Assembly: GCF_018614975.1 (NCBI RefSeq)
Contig: NZ_JAGGNR010000022.1
Location: 20,335 to 84,334, forward strand
Length of the DNA: 64,000 nt
Direction: 5' to 3'
From: Paenibacillus polymyxa
GTDB taxonomy: Bacteria; Bacillota; Bacilli; Paenibacillales; Paenibacillaceae
Shown here: in pieces, positions 35,183-44,501 of the stretch
Layout: the number at the start of each line of letters is the position of its first letter
How positions within the stretch are numbered: position 1 is the stretch's first letter
The notes under the pieces: model-generated
The model's database searches: none
What the model saw: only the letters and a program-made list of their open reading frames with translations
What the model was told of the DNA's origin: nothing
Made by a program: the position numbers and the translations under genes

Positions 35183-36910
35183 TTACACCCCGACGTCTCC
35201 AATCATTTGTCGTTCAATTTGTTTCATTTCATAAAAATAACCTTTTTGCTCCATCAGCTCGGAGAAAGAACCTGATTCTACAATCTTGCCTTGGTCCATG
35301 ACCACAATCCGATCCATCTCTTCCAGTCCCGTCAGCCGATGGCAGATCAGGAGAAGTGTATCTTCGGATGCCTGTGCCAGAAGATGCTGGAGCACATGTT
35401 GCTCTGTGACGTAATCCAGTGAGGACGTGGGTTCGTCCAACAGCCATAAACGTCCGTTGCGCAGCATGGCGCGTGCAAGAGACAGACGCTGTTTCTCGCC
35501 ATCCGACAGGTTCTCCCCTTTTTCATAAACCATGTCTGTCAACAACTTATTCGGCAGTTGGACTTTATCCAGCACATCCGACAATTGTTCATCCGAATGT
35601 TCTTCTCCATTCAGCAACAGGTTATCACGGATGGTCCCCCGGAAGAAATGACTTTGCTGCAACACGACGTTCGCCCTTTGCCAAATGCCCTCTTCATTCA
35701 GTTCCTTCACCGGAACATCGTTTAATCGTATGTCGCCAGACGTTGGTGTACGCAGCTTGAGTAACAAATCGATAATCGTTGACTTGCCTGACCCGCTCGG
35801 CCCAACAATCGCTGTTTTGGAGCCTACTGCAAGTTGCAGCGATAACTCCCTCAGCGCTGGTCTCCATTCCCCTTCATATTGGAAGTTAACATGAGATAAC
35901 TCAATCGAAACTGCATGATCGGCAGACAATTCACCGCTTGGCTGCAAAGTATGCACATCGGAGGTCGGCACCGTATCCGCCAGTCGCTGAGCGGCGTGTT
36001 CACTGTCCTGCTTATATAGAGGTAATATAGCCATTGCGGCAGCTTCTTCGAAAACGGTCTGCGTGGCCAGGATCAGCATGGCGAGGAATACGCCGGCAAA
36101 CGCCCCATTCATAATTAAGAAAGCGCTCAGTGCTAGCACACCCCATGTAACAAGATACGTCACAAAAACATGCATGGATTGCCCCCGCAGCAGGTGCGCA
36201 GCGGCTTGCTTCTGTTCTGTTGCCAATGCAGCGGAAGCCTGCTGAAGCTGTTGCTCACGCTGTTCCAATTGGCCGTACACTTTCAAATCTCGGAAACCAT
36301 ACAACACTTCGGTTACTTCCGTGGACAGCAAGGCCCGTTGCTGGCGGACACGTCCGTGTATTTTTCGCTGACCTAACAAGACAATACCCGGTACAACAAA
36401 TGCCGTGATTAGCATACCTAGTACTAACAAACACGCAATCCAGATCGAAAAGGCCGAACTGAACAGCATGGTAGCCAAAAACACCATAACGACCATGATT
36501 GGTGGATACGCGACCCGCAAAAAGTAATTTTGCAAGCTTTCCACATCACCCACGATCCGCGCAAGCAGATCCCCGCTTCGGTTTTTGTTCAATAAGCCTG
36601 GCGTTACCGGGATCAGCTTGGCAAAAAAGGACGTCCGCAAACGGCTCAACATGGAGAACGTTGCCCTGTGGGAATACAATCGTTCTCCGTAGCGACTCGC
36701 CGCTCGAAGGAAACCGAGCAGTTTGACCATCGAGGTGAGTAGAATCAAGGTGTATAGCGGTGGCGCAAATACCGTTTGCGATATCATATACCCACTCGCG
36801 GAAAAGAGAGCTACCCCAGCTATGCCGGCGATAAATCCGCCCAATATCGAAAGCAAGATATCCTTGCGCTCCTGAATCATCGCTTTTGACAGAATCGTCA
36901 GCTCATTCAT
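35183..36910 (-). CDS. cydC: thiol reductant ABC exporter subunit CydC
   Basis: A 575-residue ABC exporter half with six membrane segments (about 15-310) and a C-terminal ATPase. Walker A is VGPSGSGKST, the signature is LSDGEKQRLSLARAML (a D in the usual LSGGE place) and Walker B is LWLLDEPTSSLD. With CydD it exports cysteine or glutathione-type thiols needed to assemble cytochrome bd. Its start overlaps the end of the upstream subunit by four bases. In B. subtilis the two halves are named in gene order, so the C and D labels may be exchanged. Confidence 0.9.
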   Translation of the reverse strand: MNELTILSKAMIQERKDILLSILGGFIAGIAGVALFSASGYMISQTVFAPPLYTLILLTSMVKLLGFLRAASRYGERLYSHRATFSMLSRLRTSFFAKLIPVTPGLLNKNRSGDLLARIVGDVESLQNYFLRVAYPPIMVVMVFLATMLFSSAFSIWIACLLVLGMLITAFVVPGIVLLGQRKIHGRVRQQRALLSTEVTEVLYGFRDLKVYGQLEQREQQLQQASAALATEQKQAAAHLLRGQSMHVFVTYLVTWGVLALSAFLIMNGAFAGVFLAMLILATQTVFEEAAAMAILPLYKQDSEHAAQRLADTVPTSDVHTLQPSGELSADHAVSIELSHVNFQYEGEWRPALRELSLQLAVGSKTAIVGPSGSGKSTIIDLLLKLRTPTSGDIRLNDVPVKELNEEGIWQRANVVLQQSHFFRGTIRDNLLLNGEEHSDEQLSDVLDKVQLPNKLLTDMVYEKGENLSDGEKQRLSLARAMLRNGRLWLLDEPTSSLDYVTEQHVLQHLLAQASEDTLLLICHRLTGLEEMDRIVVMDQGKIVESGSFSELMEQKGYFYEMKQIERQMIGDVGV

Positions 36911-38730
36911 GCTAACCCTCCTCTACGCCCTACATTTACCATCTCGGAGTACTGCGGCAAACGTGTTAGAAGTTCGTTATGATGTCCTGAATCCACCAAT
37001 GTTCCATTGTCCATAAACAAAATCCTGTCCGCATGTTGAATTGTATATAAACGGTGTGCCACCGTAATCATCGTTGCTGTTTTGGCTAATGACGCAATGG
37101 ATTGCTGCAATACCCGCTCGGTGTGCAGATCCAGACCAACCGTGGGTTCGTCGAACAAAATAACAGCTGGTCGCTTCAGAAAAGCACGTGCCAAAGCAAG
37201 TCTTTGCTTTTCCCCACCAGACAGCCCCCTGCCCCCTTCACCAACAAATGTGTCCAAGCCCTGCTTCAATTGTGCAACAACGCCAGCAAGTCCTGCTTCC
37301 ACTGCCGCCTGCTCAATTTCAGCTCTGGAGACGTTCCGTCCCGCGCCAATCGCGATATTTTCGGCAAATGTACCTGCAAAAATATACGGATGCTGTGTAA
37401 TGTAGCTAACACGTTCAAACCATGCAGCCTCATCATGTTGCGAAAGCTGGCTTCCGTTAACCAGAACGGCTCCCGAATCTGGTTTCAGTAAGCCGGCAAT
37501 GAGATGAAGCAGCGTGGTTTTACCTGAGCCACTTTTGCCTACAATAGCAATCTGTTCTCCTGGTCCAATCGAGATCTGTCCTGTCCCAATTCCAAAGGAA
37601 TCTGGAGCGTACTGGAACCGGACATGGTCCAGTGCAATGGTTGGTGGCATTGGAATCAACTCTGTACGAGCTGTACGGAGCTCTTCCGTCCTTGCAATTG
37701 CATCGACATCGGTTAATTCGCTTTGATCCGATCCTTCTTCAGGCTTCGTTTGTGTGTTCTTGATACTTGTTTCCTCAAGCATCTGTTCCACCTTGCGAAT
37801 CGCCCCCATACTGGTTCGCCCGCTATGAAAAGCCGTTCCCGTATTCTTCAACAGACTGTAAAACTCGGGAACGAGTAACAACACAAGAAAGGCCGTGTGG
37901 AAGCTCATCGATTTGAAAACAAGTAACTGGATAGCCAGTTCAAGCGCAACAATACCAATGCTTAACATCACGATCGATTCCAGCATAAACGTATTTGTAA
38001 AGGCAATCTTCAAAATGCCCATGGTGGCATCACGATACCCCAGACTGCTGCGTTCAATCTCCTGTTGCTGACGTTTAGCCCGACCGAATATTTTTAACGT
38101 AACCAGCCCTTGAAGCGAATCCAGGAATGTACCGGAAAACTCAGCCAGTTGCGCGTATTTTTCTTCCGATTTGTTCTTCGTCTGGAGCCCCACCAAGATC
38201 ATGAACAACGGGATAAACGGTGCCGTAAACAGCATAATCCAGCCCGTGTTGGCGTGCTGAGTAAACGTAACGACCAGAATTAGAATCGGGATCATCGCGG
38301 CTTCCATCATTCGAGGCATATATTGACTGAAATAACTGTCAGCCTCATCCACAGCATCCAGAGCAACGCTGACCTTTCCTCCCGTCTGCCCACTCAGGGT
38401 TGAAGGCATGGAAGCGCGGGTCAGGTTCTGCAACACAGATGCTCGCATATTTGTCTTGGCGCGTGCTGCCATATGCAAGCCCACTTTCCCATTACCATAC
38501 GACAACAGTGAGCGTACACCCATAACAACCAGTAATAGGACAAGCAACAGCATCACTGATGAAAAGGAAGCTTTCTCTACAAAGATTCGCTGGACTGCTT
38601 CAGCCACCATGGTGGCCTGGCTTACAATAGCTACACCAAGGGCCAGCGAAATGATCGCAAGGAGAAGCCTGTTTTTTCGTTGGATAGACATTTGCTGCGA
38701 GATCAGATTGGATTTGGCTCTCCTCTTCAT
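36907..38730 (-). CDS. cydD: thiol reductant ABC exporter subunit CydD
   Basis: A 607-residue ABC exporter half that works as a heterodimer with CydC. Walker A is VGKSGSGKTT, the signature LSGGEKQRLALARAF and Walker B VILFDEPTVGLD. The linker between membrane and ATPase domains is longer than usual (about 45 charged residues, near 320-365). It follows cydB by 14 bases in the same operon. Confidence 0.9.
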   Translation of the reverse strand: MKRRAKSNLISQQMSIQRKNRLLLAIISLALGVAIVSQATMVAEAVQRIFVEKASFSSVMLLLVLLLVVMGVRSLLSYGNGKVGLHMAARAKTNMRASVLQNLTRASMPSTLSGQTGGKVSVALDAVDEADSYFSQYMPRMMEAAMIPILILVVTFTQHANTGWIMLFTAPFIPLFMILVGLQTKNKSEEKYAQLAEFSGTFLDSLQGLVTLKIFGRAKRQQQEIERSSLGYRDATMGILKIAFTNTFMLESIVMLSIGIVALELAIQLLVFKSMSFHTAFLVLLLVPEFYSLLKNTGTAFHSGRTSMGAIRKVEQMLEETSIKNTQTKPEEGSDQSELTDVDAIARTEELRTARTELIPMPPTIALDHVRFQYAPDSFGIGTGQISIGPGEQIAIVGKSGSGKTTLLHLIAGLLKPDSGAVLVNGSQLSQHDEAAWFERVSYITQHPYIFAGTFAENIAIGAGRNVSRAEIEQAAVEAGLAGVVAQLKQGLDTFVGEGGRGLSGGEKQRLALARAFLKRPAVILFDEPTVGLDLHTERVLQQSIASLAKTATMITVAHRLYTIQHADRILFMDNGTLVDSGHHNELLTRLPQYSEMVNVGRRGGLA

Positions 38731-38744
38731 TGAACGCTCCTCCT

Positions 38745-39758
38745 TTATTTTTTCCCTTTCACATAATCCGCATCAAACAGGAACAGTTTGAAGACCAGAA
38801 TCAGAGAAGGAATTAACAGGCACAGACCACCGATAAACACAACGACGAGTGCAAAGCCCATTGCAGGTGATGTGGCGCTGCTCTGAATGGTGATGTATGG
38901 ATCAAGAATGTAAGGATATTGCCCAATTCCGTAGGCGAAAAAGGCTGTAAAAAATTGCAGCATGATGCATATAAAAGCTAAACCGTAACGGCGTCCGTTA
39001 TATAACAGCCACATGGCGATCATGAAAAACGCAACGGAAAGCGCCAGCAGCCACCATAAATCCATCATGTTTTGAAAATGACGCTCATTGTGTTGACCCA
39101 AATATATAAATGCAGTCAGCGCGAGAATAATGGTCGGTGTGCTCCAGAACAAAGCATAGTTCCGCATGAGCTTCAATGCCGAATGATCCTCTGCCCGAGA
39201 AGCGTAAAATGTGAGAAATGACCCACTAATGAACAATACGGACACGATCGCCAGTCCAACGATGCTCCACGATAATGGATTCGTAAATAGCGCCCAGTAA
39301 TCCAGGAAAACCGTCTCCCCCTGCTTCAAAATAAAGCCACCTTCAGACAGTGTCAGAGCCACAGACAACGACGCTGGAATAAGCAAACCGGTAGCCCCGT
39401 ATAAAAACAGATATACGATGTTGTTTTTGGAACCGTAGTTTTCAAAAGCATAGAACGACCCACGAATGGCAAGTAAAATGACGGCAATACTTCCCGGAAC
39501 AAGCAGCGCGGAACCATAGTAATAGGCCGTGTCCGGAAAGAATCCGACAATGCCAATATAGAAAAAGACAAAGAATACATTGGTGATCTCCCAGACCGGT
39601 GATAGATACCGGGAGATCAGACGATTAATCAGGTGATCCTGCTTTGTCAGGCGTGCATAAAAGGCAAAGAAACCTGCTCCAAAATCAATGGAAGCTACAA
39701 TAAGATAGCCGTACAAGAACAGCCAGAGTACGGATATACCAATCAATTCATAACTCAT
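38745..39758 (-). CDS. cydB: cytochrome bd ubiquinol oxidase subunit II
   Basis: A 337-residue integral membrane subunit with about eight segments, which supports CydA in the terminal oxidase that reduces oxygen at high affinity. Family features are the start GYLIVASIDFGAGFFAFYAR, the SRYLSPVWEITNVF stretch with the conserved tryptophan, and FAYGIGQYPYILDP near residue 280. Its ATG overlaps the cydA stop codon by one base (TGATG), so the two are translationally coupled. Confidence 0.92.
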   Translation of the reverse strand: MSYELIGISVLWLFLYGYLIVASIDFGAGFFAFYARLTKQDHLINRLISRYLSPVWEITNVFFVFFYIGIVGFFPDTAYYYGSALLVPGSIAVILLAIRGSFYAFENYGSKNNIVYLFLYGATGLLIPASLSVALTLSEGGFILKQGETVFLDYWALFTNPLSWSIVGLAIVSVLFISGSFLTFYASRAEDHSALKLMRNYALFWSTPTIILALTAFIYLGQHNERHFQNMMDLWWLLALSVAFFMIAMWLLYNGRRYGLAFICIMLQFFTAFFAYGIGQYPYILDPYITIQSSATSPAMGFALVVVFIGGLCLLIPSLILVFKLFLFDADYVKGKK

Positions 39759-41122
39759 CAGGCCTGATCCCCTTTCTCGGCTGATTGATCATGCTTCTCC
39801 TTCAACCATTTCTCCATCTCGAGTTCAGCAGGATTGTTATTGAACAACCGTCTCAATACGAGAACACAGATGACGCCGAGCACGATGTATAGAAGCAAGA
39901 AGACGAAAAATAAAATTCTTATACTCGGTGAAGAAGTAGCGGCCTCTTCCACTCGCATATAACCTCGGATGATCCATGGCTGCCTTCCCACTTCGGCATA
40001 GAACCAGCCCATCTCAACGGCCAGAAAAGCAAGCGGTGCACTTAGTGCAACCATACGAAGCATCCACTTGTTAAACTGATTACGTTTCTTCCAAAACACA
40101 AACAGGAAATACAAAGATGAGATTGCGAGCAGAGCGAATCCAATTCCAGCCATTAGATCAAACAAATAATGTACAAGTAAGGGCGGGTGTTCATCTGGTG
40201 GAAATTCATTCAGCCCGGTTACCTCGGCGTTAAAGTCTCCAAAGGCAAGGAAACTGAGCAGTTTCGGCAAATGAAGAGCGCCTATAATTTCATGTTCTGC
40301 ATTCAGCCATCCCAAAAAAATCAAATCCGCGCCACTTTCTGTCTCGAAATGCCACTCGGCAGCTGCGAGCTTCTCAGGCTGATGTTCAGCCAAAAACTTG
40401 GCAGATACATCCCCAGCTAAGGAATTTAATAAACTGAATACCAGCACAACGGCCATCATTAGATTCAAGCCTTTTTTGTGGTAGGCTGACACTCCTTTTC
40501 TCAGCATCGCAAAGGCTGCTATTCCTGCTAACAGAGCAGCTCCTGTCAGATAAGCCGAGCTTAATACATGGAACACTTTGGAGAACGTCGCCGTATTCAG
40601 CATCGCTTGTACGGGGTTCACTGCCATGAATTGACCTGCTTCCATGACAAAACCTTCAGGCTGGTTCATGAATCCGTTCACTGTTGTAATAAAAACAGCA
40701 GACATACCTGCCCCGGCGACAATTGGGATGGTCAGCAACCAGTGGATATACGGATTTTTGAACCGATCCCACGTGTACAGATAAATGCCCAGAAATATCG
40801 CTTCAAAAAAGAATGCAAATACTTCCATAAATAGTGGCAGTGCAATGACATTCCCGGCCAGTTTCATAAAATTCGGCCATACCAGAGCCAACTGCAGCGA
40901 TATCGCTGTACCTGTCACAACACCAACCGCCACAGAAATGACAAAACCTCTGGACCACCTCTTTGCCATAAGTATGTAATGGTGATCCTTCTTCCTAATG
41001 CCGATGAACTCTGCAATAGCAATCATCAAAGGTACCCCGACACCAAGCGTTGCAAAAATCACGTGGAATCCCAGCGTCAAACCAGTCACTAGTCTGCTCC
41101 ATAAAACCGTATCAATAGCCAT
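39758..41122 (-). CDS. cydA: cytochrome bd ubiquinol oxidase subunit I
   Basis: A 454-residue membrane subunit that holds all three hemes. The start GFHVIFATLGVGVPLM has the heme ligand matching H19 of E. coli, and VFHVLSSAYLTGA has that matching H186. The quinol loop is short, as in Firmicutes. It is the first gene of cydABDC, translated from an ATG at 41122 behind AAAGGAGG. The leader carries a Rex operator, so low oxygen and a high NADH ratio should induce it. Confidence 0.94.
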   Translation of the reverse strand: MAIDTVLWSRLVTGLTLGFHVIFATLGVGVPLMIAIAEFIGIRKKDHHYILMAKRWSRGFVISVAVGVVTGTAISLQLALVWPNFMKLAGNVIALPLFMEVFAFFFEAIFLGIYLYTWDRFKNPYIHWLLTIPIVAGAGMSAVFITTVNGFMNQPEGFVMEAGQFMAVNPVQAMLNTATFSKVFHVLSSAYLTGAALLAGIAAFAMLRKGVSAYHKKGLNLMMAVVLVFSLLNSLAGDVSAKFLAEHQPEKLAAAEWHFETESGADLIFLGWLNAEHEIIGALHLPKLLSFLAFGDFNAEVTGLNEFPPDEHPPLLVHYLFDLMAGIGFALLAISSLYFLFVFWKKRNQFNKWMLRMVALSAPLAFLAVEMGWFYAEVGRQPWIIRGYMRVEEAATSSPSIRILFFVFLLLYIVLGVICVLVLRRLFNNNPAELEMEKWLKEKHDQSAEKGDQA

Positions 41123-41199
41123 TCTTTGTGTTGCCTCCTTTCAAACTCTGTTCAATTTAGAAACATTCAATATCAGCTTTGGCCAAGCTCAATGCAGAG

Positions 41200-41217
41200 T
41201 TGCGAAAAATTTCACAA
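41200..41217. promoter_or_regulatory. Rex operator upstream of cydA
   Basis: TTGCGAAAAATTTCACAA differs from the Rex palindrome TTGTGAANNNNTTCACAA at one position. It lies about 80 bases before cydA and about 70 bases downstream of the likely promoter, as in the B. subtilis cyd leader, where Rex represses from downstream sites and is released by NADH. Confidence 0.82.
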
Positions 41218-41222
41218 AGTTA

Positions 41223-41246
41223 GGTGTGACGATATCTTGCCACACC
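41223..41246. promoter_or_regulatory. second dyad next to the Rex site
   Basis: GGTGTGAC (41223-41230) and GCCACACC (41239-41246) form an inverted repeat with one mismatch, six bases from the Rex site. It could be another regulator's operator or an RNA hairpin in the cyd leader. The binding protein is not known. Confidence 0.45.
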
Positions 41247-41288
41247 TTGATGCACTTAAAGTACTAACCAAGCCTATTAATCAAAATT

Positions 41289-41316
41289 ATTATATCTTTA
41301 TTTTTACCTAATTCAA
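41289..41316 (-). promoter_or_regulatory. cydA promoter, SigA type
   Basis: On the minus strand TTGAAT (41311-41316) and TATAAT (41289-41294) are 16 bases apart, giving a leader of about 160 bases with both dyads inside it. Confidence 0.6.
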
Positions 41317-41379
41317 TCAAAGACACGTCTTCTACCCTAAACGTTCAAGAAAGGATCAACTCTTTCTGACAACTTGGTG

Positions 41380-41424
41380 AAAAACAAAAAATACACCCAA
41401 TGGAGCTATTGATTCATTGGGTGT
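41380..41424 (-). terminator. terminator of the MFS gene at 41456
   Basis: ACACCCAATG (41393-41402) pairs perfectly with CATTGGGTGT (41415-41424). On the minus strand a T-rich run follows (complement of 41380-41391). Confidence 0.8.
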
Positions 41425-41455
41425 AAACGTGCTATTGCACGGCAGATTCGCTATT

Positions 41456-42850
41456 TTACTTGCTTACTTGCTCTGGACTCACCGCATCTGCCTCACGACG
41501 TACACTCATGATGATCAGTGATGCAGCTAATACCGTAAGGATGATTCCAAGCATCTGAAATCCTGTCACATTAAATGTACCTCCCATAACAATCCCAATC
41601 AATAACGACGATAAGATGGTCCCCAGGTAGCGTGATGTATTAAAAATACCCGATGCGACACCAATCATTTCTTTGGGTGTGCTTTTGAACAGAGCTGCTT
41701 GCATGCCGACCGCGTTTAGGCCGTTACTTATGCCAAATAAAGCTAAGGCAACAATGACAATGAAGATTGGAGAAGTTTCATTCATAACAACGATCAATAT
41801 AGAGCCGAATGTCATTAAAGAAGCGGATACGATCAGAGCTGGCCGTGTTCCTGATCTGTCAATCCAGCGCCCTGCGATCGGAGCAATAATGACTGAGCAT
41901 AACCCCAAAGCTAGCATGCTCATTCCTGTATGAACTTCGTTGAGATGACGTACCTGTTTTAAATACGTAGGAACTCCAAAAAAAAGTGCGTAAAACAGGA
42001 TGTTCACCAGCATGTATTGCACATTCACCCAAGTCATCTCGGGATATGTGGCAAACGTTCGCAGAGGGATGAAAGGCATGGCTGCTTTTAATTCATGTCG
42101 GATGAACATGACGAGTGCGATTAACCCGATCCCTCCTGTCACCAGATACCATGTTGAAATATTTCCTGTGGAATTTACTGAAAGTAAACCGATGAGCAGA
42201 GTTACCAAGGCTACCGTAAACATCAGGATGCCTGGTGCGTCAATTAACGCAAGCCATTTCCGAATGGACATGTGACCAGAGATAGACGGAGATTGCTCGT
42301 CCTTCGGGATTGTTTTCCAGGCGAACCAAAAGCTTGCCATGACAAACGGAATATTAACAAAGAATATGCTGTGCCAGTCCCACCAATGAATCAATACTCC
42401 ACCAATAAAGGGCCCCATCGCAGCTGCACCAGAGAGGAATATTGCCAAAGTGGACAATGCGGAGGCTTGTTTTTCAGTCACGTTCATTCTGACAATTGCC
42501 ATTCCGACGGCCACCATCATGCTTGTGCCAATCGATTGAACGATCCGGAATACGATGAGCCACGAAAAACTGGGAGACCATGGCGCTAGCATGGACGATA
42601 CAAAAACAATAACAAGACCCATGAGGAATATCTTCCTGCGGCCAAACAAATCACTACACTTGCCCATGACCGGTTGAGCGACAGCACTGGCAATGTAAAA
42701 TGATAAAATAATCCACGAAACGGCTGTAAAATTAAGTTGATACACTTGTTGTAGTCTGGAGATTGCCACAGAAATCATGGAGGAATTCAGCGGATTCAAC
42801 ATAATTCCGAGTCCAACAGCTAACATCAACCCTTTTTTTTGAACGTTCAT
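41456..42850 (-). CDS. MFS drug-type exporter, DHA2 (14-segment) group
   Basis: A 464-residue transporter. The MFS loop motif is GKCSDLFGRRKIFLMG, and LGIMLNPLNSSMISVAISRL is the opening of the DHA2/EmrB-like group that exports drugs and small metabolites with proton uptake. About 14 hydrophobic segments fit that group. GAGAGGTG precedes the ATG. It is divergent from the LysR gene at 42959, which is its likely regulator. Substrate unknown. Confidence 0.85.
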   Translation of the reverse strand: MNVQKKGLMLAVGLGIMLNPLNSSMISVAISRLQQVYQLNFTAVSWIILSFYIASAVAQPVMGKCSDLFGRRKIFLMGLVIVFVSSMLAPWSPSFSWLIVFRIVQSIGTSMMVAVGMAIVRMNVTEKQASALSTLAIFLSGAAAMGPFIGGVLIHWWDWHSIFFVNIPFVMASFWFAWKTIPKDEQSPSISGHMSIRKWLALIDAPGILMFTVALVTLLIGLLSVNSTGNISTWYLVTGGIGLIALVMFIRHELKAAMPFIPLRTFATYPEMTWVNVQYMLVNILFYALFFGVPTYLKQVRHLNEVHTGMSMLALGLCSVIIAPIAGRWIDRSGTRPALIVSASLMTFGSILIVVMNETSPIFIVIVALALFGISNGLNAVGMQAALFKSTPKEMIGVASGIFNTSRYLGTILSSLLIGIVMGGTFNVTGFQMLGIILTVLAASLIIMSVRREADAVSPEQVSK

Positions 42851-42958
42851 TGGTGCACCTCTCTCTCTTCTGCTGTCATCTTACTTGAAACCATTCATTT
42901 ATTCCAACGCATTGTATGTTATGATTTGATGAACTAGAAGGAATGAAGGATGGTGCAA

Positions 42959-43834
42959 ATGGAACTTCTTCAACTAAAATATTTCCTGACGGTGGCCCGA
43001 TGCGAACATGTTACGGAAGCTGCGGGAAAGCTGCATGTCACGCAATCCTCCCTGAGCAAAACGATACAACGATTAGAGGACGACCTGGGAGTCCCTTTAT
43101 TTGATCGAATCGGGAGAAAGCTGCGACTTAACGATTTTGGAAGAACATTTCTTCAGCGAACTGAAAAGGCTTTATTCGAATTGGAACAAGGAAAACGGGA
43201 ACTCGCTGACTTCTCCAACCCGGATCAGGGTACCCTGCAATTGGCGGTGACTACGGCAAGTACTTTGCCAGGTATACTACGAGAATTCCGGAAAAACAAA
43301 CCGGACATTCAGTTCCATGTGCAAATGGTTTCGTTAGAAAACATGTCCAGACTTCTATTTCGGGGCGAGGTGGACTTTTGTCTCTCCTCCCCTCCGATTG
43401 AAGGTGACGATATCGAATGTCAGATACTATATGACGATCCGATCGTAGTCGCTGTTCCTATGGGGCATCGATATGCAGACCGAAGCAGCATTCAATTAAC
43501 TGAGCTTAAGGACGAGTGGTTTGTTGGGGTTAAGCGAGGTTATGGGGTTCGTGATTTGGTAGATTCCACATGTCAATCTGTTGGTTTTGTACCGAAGTAT
43601 GTATATGAAGGTGATGAGCCTGCAAGATTAACAGCCCTTGTTGAAGCGGAGATTGGTCTCGCGTTTATACCTAGCACAGCCAGAAACCCGCATGAGCGCA
43701 TTAGATATCTTCAGGTAGAGGAACATCAACTCGTTCGGGAAATCGCTCTACTTTCGCACAAAAACAGGTATATTTCAAAAGCCGCTTTAGCGTTTCGCAG
43801 CGTGGTTATGGACTATTTCAATGCTATGACTTGA
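42959..43834 (+). CDS. LysR family transcriptional regulator
   Basis: A 291-residue regulator. The helix-turn-helix (MELLQLKYFLTVARCEHVTE, SSLSKTIQRLEDDLGVPLFDR) and effector domain (LQLAVTTASTLPGILREFRK) are standard. The ATG at 42959 is eight bases after GAAGGA; a start at 42950 would sit inside that site. Divergent from the MFS gene across about 110 bases. Confidence 0.87.
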   Translation: MELLQLKYFLTVARCEHVTEAAGKLHVTQSSLSKTIQRLEDDLGVPLFDRIGRKLRLNDFGRTFLQRTEKALFELEQGKRELADFSNPDQGTLQLAVTTASTLPGILREFRKNKPDIQFHVQMVSLENMSRLLFRGEVDFCLSSPPIEGDDIECQILYDDPIVVAVPMGHRYADRSSIQLTELKDEWFVGVKRGYGVRDLVDSTCQSVGFVPKYVYEGDEPARLTALVEAEIGLAFIPSTARNPHERIRYLQVEEHQLVREIALLSHKNRYISKAALAFRSVVMDYFNAMT

Positions 43835-43842
43835 AAGATCAG

Positions 43843-43886
43843 AACAAGGGAACTCTCAACTAATGAGGGTTCCCCTGTTTTTTTAT
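43843..43886 (+). terminator. terminator after the LysR gene
   Basis: AACAAGGGAACTCTCA (43843-43858) pairs with TGAGGGTTCCCCTGTT (43864-43879) with three mismatches, followed by a run of seven T. Confidence 0.8.
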
Positions 43887-43939
43887 CTATTAAAAAATGC
43901 TGATGATATCCAGTTCCATTTATTTCTTAATCACATATC

Positions 43940-44365
43940 TCATATGCTTAGTGCCCTGTATATTTTTATATCTACCCCTGACTCCGTCGGATGACCTTCT
44001 CCAACCAACGTTTCACTGTTCAAAAAAGATAGTGCCTTGCTGTCTGTAATCATTTTGGGGGAAGTGCGAAATAAAGCAGTGTTCAGCGTTTTATCGATGT
44101 TTCCGTTGTTTTCGATATAAATTTTGCAGGGATGCCCTGTGTAGTCCTTGCCTTGGAGCATATATCTTGCCGATAGGGTATGCGGACCACCATTCTTCCC
44201 GATGATCTGCGTATCCACTCCTCCACCCAGCACAATTCCTTCAAAGTACTTTCCGGTTACGCTGCCTGCAAAAGTAATCATAACAACCGAATCATCTTCG
44301 CTATTCTGTAAATCAAATGATTTCTCAATATTCACATGTACCGTAAACAATTCCTCTAATTTCAC
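43940..44365 (-). CDS. DUF3237-like protein
   Basis: A 141-residue soluble protein with a GTG start at 44365 behind GGAGGTG; the frame to 44440 adds a poor leader and is rejected. The pattern FEGIVLGGGVDTQIIGKNGG then LSARYMLQGKD and CKIYIENNGN resembles DUF3237, a beta-barrel family of unknown role often found near transporters and catabolic genes. It is divergent from the MFS exporter at 44502 and both may be controlled by the operator array between them. Confidence 0.65.
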   Translation of the reverse strand: MKLEELFTVHVNIEKSFDLQNSEDDSVVMITFAGSVTGKYFEGIVLGGGVDTQIIGKNGGPHTLSARYMLQGKDYTGHPCKIYIENNGNIDKTLNTALFRTSPKMITDSKALSFLNSETLVGEGHPTESGVDIKIYRALSI

Positions 44366-44434
44366 GTGTTCCCACCTCCATATGAATTCAATTATAACTC
44401 TACTCATTAAAAAAAGATTTACATATCTCCTTCG

Positions 44435-44481
44435 AACCATTTAGAATGGTTTACATATTGTAAAGGTTAACACAATGTAAA
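44435..44481. promoter_or_regulatory. three-palindrome operator array before the MFS-TetR operon
   Basis: AACCATTTAGAATGGTT (44435-44451) is a perfect 17-base palindrome. TTTACATATTGTAAA (44450-44464) is a perfect 15-base palindrome, and TTAACACAATGTAAA (44467-44481) matches it at 12 of 15 positions, 17 bases further on. A TetR-type gene lies in the operon downstream, and such paired 15-base dyads fit two TetR dimers. Binding is inferred. Confidence 0.65.
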
Positions 44482-44501
44482 TGAAGGAGTATATGACAAA
44501 C

